The notes under the pieces were generated by a model. The model worked only from the letters and a program-made list of their open reading frames with translations. It did no database searches and was not told where the DNA came from. The translations under genes and the position numbers were made by a program. Of a stretch of DNA of 64,000 bases, positions 36,290-45,374 are shown piece after piece. The stretch is taken from assembly GCF_026162425.1 (NCBI RefSeq), contig NZ_JAOBQJ010000001.1, positions 186,001 through 250,000 of the forward strand, written 5' to 3'. Numbering within the stretch: position 1 is the first letter of the stretch; each line of letters opens with the position of its first letter. The stretch comes from Flexivirga meconopsidis. Its GTDB lineage: Bacteria > Actinomycetota > Actinomycetes > Actinomycetales > Dermatophilaceae.

Positions 36290-36428
36290 GAAGTTACATC
36301 GATGTGGTTATCCACCTCTTGTGGATAACCCTGTGGACAGTGACGTTCGCGCGGCTCCCGTCATACGAACGAAGATGCGAAGTCACACGGATGTAGTTAT
36401 CCACCATTGTGGATAACCCTGTGGACAG
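36290..36428. repeat. Duplicated DnaA-box cluster (second box locus)
   Basis: A 50-51-bp unit occurs twice, at 36290-36340 and 36379-36428 (period 89 bp). Each copy has TTATCCACC (36308-36316; 36397-36405), an inverted exact box TGTGGATAA (36320-36328; 36408-36416) and TGTGGACAG (36332-36340; 36420-36428). These are DnaA-box sequences 33 kb from oriC, in the 205-bp gap before the Tat-protein gene. Confidence 0.85.
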
Positions 36429-36456
36429 CGCTGCTTGACGGGCGGAAGATTGCCGC

Positions 36457-37005
36457 ATGAGTCAGCTGTCAGGCAGGGAGCCCGGCCCGCCGGACGGCGC
36501 GCTGTCTCGCCGGACACTCGCGCGTGGCGCCGCGTGGTCCGTGCCGGTGATGGTGATCGGGGTGCCGGCGCTCGCGGCTACGGCATCCGCGCAGGACGTG
36601 TCGGTCAGCGGGGCATGCCGTGACGGTGTGCTCGGCCCCACGATCACGTTCCGGGTGTGCGCGGTGAACGCCGCGATGCTGGCCGGTTCGACCTTCACTC
36701 TGACAGCTACCCGGAACGCCTTCGACACCGCAGGACCGGCGATCTCCGGCACATTCGCTGCCAACAGCTCTGCCACGGTCAGCTCCGGGAGGCAGATCAG
36801 CTACACCACAACGAGAGATCTGGGCGCCGGTTCCTGCTGGTCGCTCAGTCTGAGCTTCAACGGTGTGTCGATCTTCAACAGCACGACCACCTTCACCCTC
36901 GGCCTCGGGTCCAGCGTCGGCAACACCAACACCGTCACCACCAACGACTCCGCCACCGCCGGCGTGCGGCCGGTCGTGTTCGGAGTCGGAGTCGTGTGCG
37001 CCTGA
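36457..37005 (+). CDS. Tat-exported secreted protein, function unknown
   Basis: The 182-residue protein has a twin-arginine signal (LSRRTLARGAAW, Arg18-Arg19, then a hydrophobic stretch and ATASA cleavage near 45), so it is exported folded. The mature part is Ser/Thr-rich and beta-type with three cysteines (SGACRDG, FRVCAVN, GSCWSL) and a final VVCA. I do not recognise the family. It lies just after the duplicated DnaA boxes, which overlap its promoter region. Confidence 0.7.
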   Translation: MSQLSGREPGPPDGALSRRTLARGAAWSVPVMVIGVPALAATASAQDVSVSGACRDGVLGPTITFRVCAVNAAMLAGSTFTLTATRNAFDTAGPAISGTFAANSSATVSSGRQISYTTTRDLGAGSCWSLSLSFNGVSIFNSTTTFTLGLGSSVGNTNTVTTNDSATAGVRPVVFGVGVVCA

Positions 37006-37027
37006 GCGTCCGCAGGCGGTTTGCGGG

Positions 37028-37531
37028 CTACCGCCAGCGGGTGGTCATCGCGAAGCCGACCAGGATGAGACCGAAGCCGATCGCCATGTTGCCCAGGCCG
37101 ATCCCGGGGATCGGGTACTTCTCGGACGACAGGTAGTAGGTCACCAGCCAGAAGAGGCCGACGATCATCAGGCCGCACATGGTTGGCACCCACCAGCTGG
37201 GGTTCGGGCCGTCGGCGATGCCTGCCGCTCGACGGTCGGCGCGGGCCTGCTTGGCCTCCGCCTTGGCCTCGGCCTTCTTCTGCTTGGCCTGCGCGGCGAG
37301 GTCCTTGGCGTCCTGGTTGTCGCGGGCCGCTTCGGCGTCCTGCGCATCGGCCTTCTCGGTTGCTGCCTTCTTGACCTTGGCCTGCTTGGCGTCCGCCTCC
37401 TCCTGCGCTGCGCCCGCCTTGTTGGCCGCCGCCTTGGCCGGGGCGTCGTCCGCGGCTTCGGCCTCGACGAGTTCGCGCTCGGTCGCGGCGCCGTCCTGGT
37501 CGTCGGTCGACGGCTTGTCGGACTCACTCAC
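37028..37531 (-). CDS. crgA: Cell division protein CrgA with a long charged N-terminal extension
   Basis: The 167-residue protein ends in the CrgA domain: NPSWWVPTMCGLMIVGLFWLVTYYLS and YPIPGIGLGNMAIGFGLILVGFAMTTRWR, two transmembrane helices. CrgA regulates divisome/elongasome assembly in actinobacteria. Here about 80 residues rich in Ala, Lys, Glu and Asp (coiled coil) precede it, longer than the classic form of 85-95 residues. I chose GTG 37531 with GGGAG upstream. It is divergent from DUF881/pabA, as in other actinobacteria. Confidence 0.9.
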   Translation of the reverse strand: MSESDKPSTDDQDGAATERELVEAEAADDAPAKAAANKAGAAQEEADAKQAKVKKAATEKADAQDAEAARDNQDAKDLAAQAKQKKAEAKAEAKQARADRRAAGIADGPNPSWWVPTMCGLMIVGLFWLVTYYLSSEKYPIPGIGLGNMAIGFGLILVGFAMTTRWR

Positions 37532-37602
37532 GGCGCTGCTCCCTGCGATCGGTCTGGATGACAGAATTGCGGTACAGCGTAATTCAGGGAAGGTGCGGGC
37601 AG

Positions 37603-38331
37603 GTGCGCAGACCACGCAGCCGGTGGGCCTATGCCGTGCCGGTCGTCGCGATCGCTGCCGGTGGCATGTTCGGCATCAGCGCCAGCACGTCCCAGGGCTC
37701 CGACCTGCGACCTGGCACCCGCGACCTGGTGCAGGTCGTCCAGGCGGGCAACCGTCGCGTTGCCGACCAGGCGGCCGGTGTGAAAAGCCTGCAGGGCGAG
37801 GTCGACTCGCTGTCCAAGAAGGACGCTCCCGGGTCGAGCAAGCTCGCCACCACCCAGCAAAGGGCTGACCGGTATGCCACGGCTGCCGGGCTGACCAGTG
37901 TCACCGGCCGGGTGGTGAGCGTGGCGCTCAACGACTCCAAGCGCGACCCGTCGACCCTGCCCGACGGCGCCAACCTCGACTGGCTCGTGGTGCACCAGCA
38001 GGACGTGCAAGCGGTCGTCAATGCGCTTTGGGCGGGCGGCGCCACGGCGATGATGCTGATGGACCAGCGGGTGATCAGCACCTCGGCGGTCCGCTGCGTC
38101 GGCAACACCCTGCTGTTGCAGGGACGGGTCTACTCGCCGCCGTTCGTAATCCGAGCCATGGGAGACCCGGCCAAACTCCGCAAGGCGCTCACCGACGACC
38201 CCGCCGTGGCCAATTACCGCGACTACGTCGACGCGGTCGGGTTGGGGTATGACGTCAAGACCGAGAGCAAGGCGACCTTCCCGGCATACGTCGGCGGCAC
38301 CGATCTCAAGTACGCGAAAGTTAAGCAATGA
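37603..38331 (+). CDS. DUF881 family protein
   Basis: The 242-residue protein has an N-terminal transmembrane helix (about 9-30, WAYAVPVVAIAAGGMFG), a coiled-coil segment and the DUF881 domain (about 95-240: VVSVALND, LVVHQQDVQAVVNALWAGGATAMMLMDQRVIS). DUF881 genes sit in division clusters; the function is unclear. I chose GTG 37603, with GGGAAGG upstream. Its stop overlaps pabA as ATGA. Confidence 0.9.
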   Translation: MRRPRSRWAYAVPVVAIAAGGMFGISASTSQGSDLRPGTRDLVQVVQAGNRRVADQAAGVKSLQGEVDSLSKKDAPGSSKLATTQQRADRYATAAGLTSVTGRVVSVALNDSKRDPSTLPDGANLDWLVVHQQDVQAVVNALWAGGATAMMLMDQRVISTSAVRCVGNTLLLQGRVYSPPFVIRAMGDPAKLRKALTDDPAVANYRDYVDAVGLGYDVKTESKATFPAYVGGTDLKYAKVKQ

Positions 38332-38954
38332 CAAGAATTCTGGTCGTCGACAACTACGACAGTTTCGTCTTCACGATCGTCGGATACCTGCAGCAGCTCG
38401 GCGCTGAGACCACTGTCGTGCGCAACGACGCCATCACGCCCGCCGATGGCGCGGAGTATGACGGTGTGCTGATCTCCCCGGGCCCGGGCACGCCTGAGGA
38501 GGCAGGCGTCTCGACCGCGATGATCCGAGCGTGCGCCGACCGCGCGCAGCCGATGTTCGGGGTGTGTCTCGGTCACCAGGCCCTCGGTGTCGTCTTCGGC
38601 GCCACCGTCGATCGCGCCCCGGAGTTGTTGCACGGCAAGACCTCACAGATCGTGCACGACGACGCCGGCGTGCTGGAGGGACTGCCGAGTCCGTTCACCG
38701 CGACTCGCTATCACTCGCTCGCGATCGAAAACGGCACTGTGCCGGGCGAATTGGAGGTCACCGCGCGCACCGACAGCGACGTCATCATGGCGGTGCGGCA
38801 TCGTGAGTTGCCGCTGCACGGAGTGCAGTTCCACCCCGAGTCGGTGCTCACCGAAGGCGGCCACCGGATGCTCGCCAACTGGCTTGCGATGTGCGGCATG
38901 CCGGACGCCGTCGACAAGTCGGTCGGTCTGGCGCCCTTGGTGCACACGGCCTGA
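38328..38954 (+). CDS. pabA: Aminodeoxychorismate/anthranilate synthase component II (glutamine amidotransferase)
   Basis: The 208-residue class I glutamine amidotransferase has the catalytic Cys80 in GVCLGHQALG and the His-Glu pair in GVQFHPESVLTEGG. It delivers ammonia to chorismate for para-aminobenzoate (folate) or anthranilate (tryptophan). The location between DUF881 and the pknB cluster is where pabA/trpG lies in actinobacteria. It overlaps the DUF881 gene as ATGA and is convergent with the next operon (5-bp gap). Confidence 0.95.
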   Translation: MTRILVVDNYDSFVFTIVGYLQQLGAETTVVRNDAITPADGAEYDGVLISPGPGTPEEAGVSTAMIRACADRAQPMFGVCLGHQALGVVFGATVDRAPELLHGKTSQIVHDDAGVLEGLPSPFTATRYHSLAIENGTVPGELEVTARTDSDVIMAVRHRELPLHGVQFHPESVLTEGGHRMLANWLAMCGMPDAVDKSVGLAPLVHTA

Positions 38955-38959
38955 CCGGC

Positions 38960-39751
38960 TCAGCCGCGCTTCGCCGCCGCCGCTGCGGCGAGTGCGGCGA
39001 TGCGTGGGGCGACCGCCGGCCACGCCGCGTAGAACGGCCGTCCGACCTGCGGCTCACCGCCGGCGAAATCACGCACCACCAGCCCGGATTCGCGCGCGAT
39101 GACGGTGGCTCCCAGCGTGTCCACCGGTGAGTAACTGCCGTTGAGGAAGGCGCAGCCGCGACCGGCCGCCGTCGCGGCGAGCGACAGCGCCGAGGAGCCC
39201 ATGATGCGCACGGTCGCGAAGTCGTCGGACAGTGCGGCGAGCGTCTCGACCATGCCCGGCCACGGCACGTGGTTCAGCCACTCGGTGAAGACCACGCCAC
39301 CGGCGAGCTGCACGTGGGCCGGCTCGGTCACCGGCCGCTCGTCGATCCATGATCCCGATCCCCGTGCGGCACTGAAGACTTCGCGGCGCCACGGGTCGGC
39401 AATGACGCCGAGCAGCGGTCCGGACAGGTCCTGGCAGCCGACACTCACCGAGCACCATGGCACCCCGGACGCGAAGTTGGTGGTGCCGTCGATCGGGTCG
39501 ATCAGCCAGGTAAACCCGCTGCTGCCCGAAGTGTCCTGCAACTCCTCGCCGGCAACGGCATCCTCGGGGAATTGCTCGCCGAGCGCGAGTCTGATCTGCA
39601 ACTCGGCCGCGCGATCCACCTCGGTCACCAGATCGGCCGCGTCGTGCTTCTCGTCCACAAGTCCCGGTGGCGACCGGCGGACCAGGTCGGCTGCGTCGCG
39701 TGCGATCGCGCGCGCGGCCTTCAGGCGCTGCGGTAATTGGGCCGAATCCAT
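38960..39751 (-). CDS. Inositol monophosphatase-family phosphatase
   Basis: The 263-residue protein has the metal-binding motifs of the IMPase superfamily: AADLVTEVDRAAE, GEE (about 68-70), DPIDGTTNF (85-93) and a C-terminal SPVDTLGATVIARESG. The family includes inositol, histidinol-phosphate and sugar-bisphosphate phosphatases. ATG 39751 shares one base with the GDPD stop (TGATG). It is the last gene of the seven-gene minus-strand operon, next to a phosphodiesterase, so dephosphorylation of a released polyol phosphate is a fair inference. Confidence 0.88.
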   Translation of the reverse strand: MDSAQLPQRLKAARAIARDAADLVRRSPPGLVDEKHDAADLVTEVDRAAELQIRLALGEQFPEDAVAGEELQDTSGSSGFTWLIDPIDGTTNFASGVPWCSVSVGCQDLSGPLLGVIADPWRREVFSAARGSGSWIDERPVTEPAHVQLAGGVVFTEWLNHVPWPGMVETLAALSDDFATVRIMGSSALSLAATAAGRGCAFLNGSYSPVDTLGATVIARESGLVVRDFAGGEPQVGRPFYAAWPAVAPRIAALAAAAAAKRG

Positions 39752-40434
39752 CAGGGCACCAACGTCTTTCGGAGCAGGGAGATGTCGTTGCTGATGATCG
39801 CGTCGACTCCTAGGCTCGCAAGGCGGTGCATGTCGTCGGGATCGTCGACGGTGTAGCAGCACACCCCGTGACCGCCACTGTGCAACTGATCCACCGCGGC
39901 GTCGTCCAGCAGGTCGTGCTGCTGATTGACCCATTGCGGCCGGCAGGCGGCGAGCAGGTCAGCACCCGGAAGGTCGGGCGACTCCCAGCTCAGCGCGATC
40001 GGGATCCGCGGCAACCGGTCACGAGCGAGCGTGAGGCCGTCGGGATCGCCGGTGAGCACGACTGCGGACTGGTCCTGCTGCAGGAAGTCGCAGCACACCC
40101 GTGCGATGCGGCTGTCCGGCAGGTCGATCATCAGGGTGCGGCCGGCGTCGCGCACGACCTCGAGCACCTCACCCAGCAGCGGCACTCCGTCGTCGGTGCC
40201 GCCGTCCAGTGCCTTCTCGAGCTGCGGCCAATTTCCTTCTGCGACGGCTAGTTTCACACCCCAGAGCCGCTCGAACGTCGGGTCGTGCACCACGACGAGC
40301 CGGCCGTCCGCCGTCACGTGGGTGTCGATCTCGACCCAGTCCGCGCCGCGGTCGATCGCGGCGCGGATCGACCGGAGGGTGTTCTCTCGTGCCACGGTTG
40401 GCGCGCCGCGGTGGGCGACGGTGATGATGCTCAT
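39751..40434 (-). CDS. Glycerophosphodiester phosphodiesterase
   Basis: The 227-residue TIM-barrel enzyme has the GDPD motifs AHRGAPTVARENT (HRG, N-terminal) and WVEIDTHVTADGRLVVVHDPT with catalytic Glu/Asp and His. It hydrolyses glycerophosphodiesters. It has no signal peptide, so its substrate is imported, which fits the overlapping ABC transporter genes. Overlap with the ATPase gene is ATGA (40431-40434), and its own stop touches the IMPase start. Confidence 0.92.
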   Translation of the reverse strand: MSIITVAHRGAPTVARENTLRSIRAAIDRGADWVEIDTHVTADGRLVVVHDPTFERLWGVKLAVAEGNWPQLEKALDGGTDDGVPLLGEVLEVVRDAGRTLMIDLPDSRIARVCCDFLQQDQSAVVLTGDPDGLTLARDRLPRIPIALSWESPDLPGADLLAACRPQWVNQQHDLLDDAAVDQLHSGGHGVCCYTVDDPDDMHRLASLGVDAIISNDISLLRKTLVP

Positions 40435-41474
40435 GCGGGAGCGAGCGGATAGCCGACCGCGCGGCTTGCCGAAACCATGACCGTGGGCGGGGTCGCGGTG
40501 GCCGCGCCCGTGAATGCCCGCAACTCGACGCCCCCGACACCGAGCACGACCTCGCGGTAATGCCCGAGCGGGACCTGGCGGATCACGGTCGCGGGTGTGC
40601 CGTCCGGATCGTCGAGCCGCACGTCTTCCGGGCGTATGGCGAGACGCACGCGACCGGTCGCCCCCGAGCTGGACATCGGCTCCACAGGTCCGGTGACCGG
40701 CAGCAGCGTGCCATCGTCCAGTTTCGCGCTCCCCGGAGTCAGCGTGCAGTCGAGCAGGTTCATCGTGCCGACAAACCTCGCGACGAATTCGGTTGCCGGG
40801 TGGCGGTATACGGCGTCCGCGGTGTCGAACTGCTCGATGCGGCCGGCATTCATCACTGCGATGCGATCAGCCAGAGCCAAAGCCTCCTCCTGGTCGTGCG
40901 TGACGAAGACCATCGTGGTGCCGGTGCGCTGCTGGAGCGCGCGGATCTGCTCGCGCACGCGCACCCGAAGTTTCGCGTCCAGGTTGGACAGTGGTTCGTC
41001 GAGCAGGAGCACGCTCGGCTCGAGCACGAGCGCCCGAGCCAGGGCGGTGCGTTGTTGCTCGCCGCCCGAGATCGCGACCGGCTTGCTGTCGGCCCGGTGC
41101 GAAAGGCCCACGGTCTCCAGCAGGTGCGCGACCCGGGTGGCCACCTCACGCTTGGTCATACCGCGCAGGCGCAGTCCGTAGCCGACGTTCTGCGCGACCG
41201 TCATGTGGGGCCAGAGCGCGTAGTTCTGGAAGACCATTGCGGTCGGTCGATGCTCCGGCGGGGTCGCGGTGTGATCCTCGTCGTCGATCACGATGCGGCC
41301 CGAATCCGGGGTCAGGAAGCCGCCGATCATCCGCAACGTCGTGGTCTTGCCGCAGCCCGACGCGCCCAGCAGACAGACGAGTTCACCGGCCGCGACGTCC
41401 AGCGACAGGTCGGAGACGACCCGGTTGCCGCCGAGTTCTTTGGTGATGTTGTGCAGCTGGAGGGTGGTGGTCAT
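40431..41474 (-). CDS. ABC transporter ATP-binding protein (PotA/UgpC/FbpC-type)
   Basis: The 347-residue ATPase has Walker A GASGCGKTTT (from about residue 37), Q-loop FQNYALWPHMT, signature ISGGEQQR, Walker B VLLLDEPLSNLD and a C-terminal TOBE-like domain. The order and sequence fit importers for polyamines, iron, phosphonates or glycerophosphodiesters. It overlaps both neighbours by 4 bp (ATGA), with the permease upstream and GDPD downstream. Confidence 0.93.
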   Translation of the reverse strand: MTTTLQLHNITKELGGNRVVSDLSLDVAAGELVCLLGASGCGKTTTLRMIGGFLTPDSGRIVIDDEDHTATPPEHRPTAMVFQNYALWPHMTVAQNVGYGLRLRGMTKREVATRVAHLLETVGLSHRADSKPVAISGGEQQRTALARALVLEPSVLLLDEPLSNLDAKLRVRVREQIRALQQRTGTTMVFVTHDQEEALALADRIAVMNAGRIEQFDTADAVYRHPATEFVARFVGTMNLLDCTLTPGSAKLDDGTLLPVTGPVEPMSSSGATGRVRLAIRPEDVRLDDPDGTPATVIRQVPLGHYREVVLGVGGVELRAFTGAATATPPTVMVSASRAVGYPLAPA

Positions 41475-42301
41475 CGGATCGTGAATCCTTGCGCAATGGT
41501 GCCGCCGAGCACGCGGCGCCGCACGAGGGACAGCAGGAGCACCGACGGGATCGACAACATGATGGAGAAGACGGCGGCCACCTGATCGGGATAGTTGCCG
41601 ATGAGCGAGTACATCTGGACCGGCATCGTGACGATGTCCGGTGATCCGACGAGGAAGGTGCCTTGCGCCTCGTCGAACGCGGCGAGGAAGGACAGGATCA
41701 CCGCGACCAGGATCGACGGCGCCGCGAGCGGCAGCGTCACGGTGAAGAACGTCCGGAGTGCCCCGGCGCCCGCGTCCCTGGCGGCCTCCTCCAGGCTCGG
41801 TGGTATGGCGGCGAACGCGGCAGCCGGGATCCAGGTCATGAAGACGATGGTGCCGATCAGCTGGACGATCACGACGCCCGCCATACGGTCCATCAGGTTG
41901 AGCGAATAGAACAGACTCGCCATCGTGATGAAGAGCCCGAAGCGTGGGAAGGCGTTGGTCGCGAAGATCGTCATCAGGACCAGTTGACGGCCCGGAAACC
42001 GATAGCGCGCAATGGCATACGCCGCCGGGAGACAGACGATCATCGCGAGGACGGTGACGATCGGGGTGATGATCAGGCTCAGCCGGATCGACGAGGTCAA
42101 GCCGGGGGTGTCCCACACCTGCGACCACCAGCGCAGCGACCACTGCGACGGCAGCAGGTGGGGGTAGGTCCACGACCCGGCGAATGCGCGCAGCGCCAGC
42201 CAGAGCAGCGGTGCCAGCACGAAGACCAGGACGGCGATGCCGAAGACCGCGGAGGCGAATCGTCCGGCCGCGCCCGGCCGACCGCCGGCGCCGGCGGTCA
42301 C
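41471..42301 (-). CDS. ABC transporter permease, second subunit
   Basis: The 276-residue protein has about six transmembrane helices and the EAA motif EEAARDAGAGALRTFFTVTLPLAAP (about 174-198), which docks to the ATPase. I chose GTG 42301, which overlaps the first permease stop (GTGA). The reading frame extends upstream but runs antisense to the partner gene. Confidence 0.9.
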   Translation of the reverse strand: MTAGAGGRPGAAGRFASAVFGIAVLVFVLAPLLWLALRAFAGSWTYPHLLPSQWSLRWWSQVWDTPGLTSSIRLSLIITPIVTVLAMIVCLPAAYAIARYRFPGRQLVLMTIFATNAFPRFGLFITMASLFYSLNLMDRMAGVVIVQLIGTIVFMTWIPAAAFAAIPPSLEEAARDAGAGALRTFFTVTLPLAAPSILVAVILSFLAAFDEAQGTFLVGSPDIVTMPVQMYSLIGNYPDQVAAVFSIMLSIPSVLLLSLVRRRVLGGTIAQGFTIR

Positions 42302-43206
42302 GCCACACCCCGCGCGGCGCGTCGGTTGGCCCAGACGTACGGCACCGACGCGAACGCGGCGAGCACGAAGACGAACACCGACATGACCTCCGCCTGTTGC
42401 GGCCGGTTGAGCGCACTGTAGGTGCCTTCCATCAGCGGGCCGAGCAGGTTGGGCGCTGTCGGGCCGACGATGAAAGGCAGCGTGAAGCTGCCGAGAACCG
42501 AGATGACGGTGAAGGTCATCGCGATGATCGTGGGAATCGTGTTGAGCGGCAACAGGACCGACCAGAAGCGCTGCCACCGGCTCGCACCGACATCGCGAGC
42601 GGCGTCGAGCAGGTTCTGCGGCACGCCCTGCACCCCGGAGGTGATCATCAGCACCGCGAAGGGCAGGTTCGTCCACAGCTGGCCGATGATGATGCCGGTC
42701 ACCGTGTAGGCGAACACCGGCGGCTCGGACCAGCCGAGCGCGTGCAGCACGGTGCGGAACAGCCCGGCGGAGCCGTAACAGGACAGGATCGCGTTGGCGC
42801 CGATCACGACCGGGATGAACATCGGCAGCACCGACACACCGGCAACCAGCCTGGCCCACCGGCCGGCACGGAAGCGCAACTGCAGGGCGATCAGCCACGC
42901 GAGACCGACCACCAGCACGGTTGACACGACCGTCACCAGCACGGTCGCCCGGACGCTGCGCCAGAAGAGCGAGTCACCGAAGACGTCACGGTAGGCACCG
43001 ATCCCCCACCCGGTGCTCTGATGCTGGGCGATCAGCGAGATTGTGTCGTTGAAGCCGCCGGTGTAGCCGAGCGTGTAGAGCACCCCGAAGGCGATCGGCA
43101 GCCCGATGAAGACCGCGATGACCGCCAATGGCGGTGAGACCAAAAGGAATCCGCGGGTTCGCTCGCTCAGTCGTCGGCGTCCGGTCACGGGACCTGCTTT
43201 TGCCAT
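42298..43206 (-). CDS. ABC transporter permease, first subunit
   Basis: The 302-residue protein has about six transmembrane helices and the EAA loop LLDAARDVGASRWQRFWSVLLP (about 198-219). With the second permease it forms the heteromeric channel of the importer. Its ATG at 43206 lies 22 bp inside the 3' end of the binding-protein gene. Confidence 0.9.
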   Translation of the reverse strand: MAKAGPVTGRRRLSERTRGFLLVSPPLAVIAVFIGLPIAFGVLYTLGYTGGFNDTISLIAQHQSTGWGIGAYRDVFGDSLFWRSVRATVLVTVVSTVLVVGLAWLIALQLRFRAGRWARLVAGVSVLPMFIPVVIGANAILSCYGSAGLFRTVLHALGWSEPPVFAYTVTGIIIGQLWTNLPFAVLMITSGVQGVPQNLLDAARDVGASRWQRFWSVLLPLNTIPTIIAMTFTVISVLGSFTLPFIVGPTAPNLLGPLMEGTYSALNRPQQAEVMSVFVFVLAAFASVPYVWANRRAARGVA

Positions 43207-44315
43207 TCGGCAGTCATATCGGTGACGGCGGCTGCGGTGTAGAACAACCGCAGCTTGCTGGTGTTGAGGCCGTTGAACTTGCTCTGGTCGGACTCCGGCA
43301 GCTTCGACAGGGGTATGGCGGGGTAGCCCGACAACGTCGTCGCGATCGTTGACTGCTGTGCCGGCTCCAGGATCCAGTTGAGCAGCTGCAGGGCAGCCTT
43401 CTGGTGGCTGGAGTTCTTCACCACCGCAAGGCTCGAATTGCCGCCTGGCAGTTCGGGATTGCTCACCGAGACCGCCTTGATGTTCTTACCCAGCGTGCCG
43501 TTTGCACTGTTGGACAGGAACATGTCCGACCAGGTCGGAGTCATCGCAATGGTCCCGTTGGCCAGCAGGTTGAGCGCTGCCTGATTGCTGTTCGGATAGG
43601 TCTTCTGATAGATCGACGGGGTCAACGACTTCAGCTCGGCAAACCCGGGCGCCCACTTCTTCTCCACCGCCGGGTCGGCTGCCTTGGTGAGTGCGACGGT
43701 GTCGGCCTGGTCGAGTTTGGAGTCGAGCACCGCCTGCACGAAGCCTTGTCCGGCGCCGCCGCTGCTCGGGCTGTTGTAGGTGAAACCGCCCTTGTGCGCC
43801 TTGCTCCATGCAATGACGTCGGCGAGCGTCTTCGGCGCCGGCCTGACCTTCTTGCTGTCGTAGGCGATCACTACCGACGACCCGCGATAGGGCATCTGAC
43901 CCTTGCCCTGGATCGACGCCTTGTCGACCGCGCCGAGGTTGGGGATGTTGCCCGTATTCACCGGCGTCAGCAGCCCGGCCGAGTCGGCATCGGGCAGGAA
44001 ACCGGCGTCGACGATGACGTCCATCGGCGGGGTGCGTCCCGCCTTCACCGCGGCAGACAGCTTCGCCAGTTGGGTGGTGTCGGCCGAAGCGTCGGCACTG
44101 CTGAATTTCAGCGTGATGTTGGGGTGTGCCTTCTGGTAGGCCGGGATGAGGGTCCCGGTCCAGAGCTTCTGCACATTGACGTCGCTGTCGGTGAAAACAG
44201 TCAACGTCTGTTTCGCGTCGGCCGACTCCGCCTTGGAGCCGGACGAGCCGCATGCAGCGAGCGGGAGCACAGCCACGCAAAGCACGGCGCACACCGCGAG
44301 TCGGGTCGTCTTCAT
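43185..44315 (-). CDS. ABC transporter substrate-binding lipoprotein
   Basis: The 376-residue protein has a lipoprotein signal with lipobox LPLAAC (Cys22), then a class II periplasmic-binding fold resembling the iron/putrescine/phosphonate/glycerophosphodiester group (TLTVFTDSDVNVQKLW...VIVDAGFLPDADSAGLL). The ligand cannot be named from sequence. AAAGGA precedes ATG 44315. It lies 36 bp downstream of the kinase gene, so the operon order is kinase, binding protein, two permeases, ATPase, GDPD, IMPase. Confidence 0.9.
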   Translation of the reverse strand: MKTTRLAVCAVLCVAVLPLAACGSSGSKAESADAKQTLTVFTDSDVNVQKLWTGTLIPAYQKAHPNITLKFSSADASADTTQLAKLSAAVKAGRTPPMDVIVDAGFLPDADSAGLLTPVNTGNIPNLGAVDKASIQGKGQMPYRGSSVVIAYDSKKVRPAPKTLADVIAWSKAHKGGFTYNSPSSGGAGQGFVQAVLDSKLDQADTVALTKAADPAVEKKWAPGFAELKSLTPSIYQKTYPNSNQAALNLLANGTIAMTPTWSDMFLSNSANGTLGKNIKAVSVSNPELPGGNSSLAVVKNSSHQKAALQLLNWILEPAQQSTIATTLSGYPAIPLSKLPESDQSKFNGLNTSKLRLFYTAAAVTDMTAEWQKQVP

Positions 44316-44351
44316 GGTCGATTCCTTTGCGGTCGTGAAGGTTTCGGTTTC

Positions 44352-45350
44352 TCAGCCGTATGACGGGGGTCGCTGGTCGAGTGCGGCGTCGAGTCGGTGC
44401 AGCGCGGTCGAGCCGGATCGCCGGCACCAGGTGCGGACATCCGCCAACGTGGGCGCGCTCGCTGCCCCGCCAAGTCCGCGCACCGACAGCGCCGCACACA
44501 CCTGGGCGAAGCGCAGCGCGGATTCGACTGGTAGACCGAGGAGTTCGGCATACATCAGGCCACTGGTGAAGACGTCACCGGCACCGGTCGCATCCACTGC
44601 CGGGACGGACTCGCCGGGCAGCGTCAGGGGCGGGTCGCCGGCGGCGGACGCGGAGTGCACGCCGCCTCTCCCGCAGGTCACCACGACCCGCTCGACATGC
44701 TCGGTCAGCGTCATCGCCGCAGTCGGCACGTCCTCACATCCGGAGTAGGCGAGCGCCTCAATCTCGTTGAGCACCAACACGTCGACGTCTGCCAGCCGGT
44801 GCAGCACCTGACCCGACCAGTCGTGCCGCTCGTCATACCCGACCCCGGCGTAGACGCGCGCACCGGCAGCGCGTTGCGCCAGGAACCAGTCGCCACCACC
44901 GGGCTGCAGGCTGACGAAACAGGCGCTCGCCTGTGGCAGCCGGTCGACCAAGTCGCCCACCGGCACCGGGTCGAGCTGTCCGTGGCTGACCATCGCGCGG
45001 TCGGCGCCGTCGCCGAAGGCCGCGGTCACCGGCGTGGTCACGGTGGGCAGCGCCGGCACCCGGACGTCGAGTCGTTCCTGGTCGCGCAGCGTGCGCAGCA
45101 CGAATTCGCCGGCGGGGTCGTCACCGACGGGCGCGATCAGGCAGGTGCGGGCACCGAGGCGTGCGGCTGCGACCGCGTTGTTGGCGATGCCCCCGACGGA
45201 CAGCACCGAACGATCGGCCCAGGTCTCGGTCCCCGGTGCGGGCGCGCCCGATATCCCGGAGAAGATCACGTCGAGGAAGACGGTGCCGACGAGCAGCACG
45301 TCGATCCGATCGGCGGGGTCGATCGCGGGTGCTGCGGGCACGCTGCTCAC
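44352..45350 (-). CDS. PfkB-family carbohydrate kinase
   Basis: The 332-residue kinase has the ribokinase-family pattern: RIDVLLVGTVFLDVIF at the start, SVGGIANNAVAAARLGA, VLNEIEALAYSG and the signature VDATGAGDVFTSGL with the catalytic Asp. It phosphorylates a sugar or polyol. I chose GTG 45350; a longer open frame without a good start extends upstream. It is the first gene of the minus-strand operon and divergent from deoR. Confidence 0.85.
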   Translation of the reverse strand: MSSVPAAPAIDPADRIDVLLVGTVFLDVIFSGISGAPAPGTETWADRSVLSVGGIANNAVAAARLGARTCLIAPVGDDPAGEFVLRTLRDQERLDVRVPALPTVTTPVTAAFGDGADRAMVSHGQLDPVPVGDLVDRLPQASACFVSLQPGGGDWFLAQRAAGARVYAGVGYDERHDWSGQVLHRLADVDVLVLNEIEALAYSGCEDVPTAAMTLTEHVERVVVTCGRGGVHSASAAGDPPLTLPGESVPAVDATGAGDVFTSGLMYAELLGLPVESALRFAQVCAALSVRGLGGAASAPTLADVRTWCRRSGSTALHRLDAALDQRPPSYG

Positions 45351-45374
45351 GATTGGTAACCGTGGCACGGGTGA

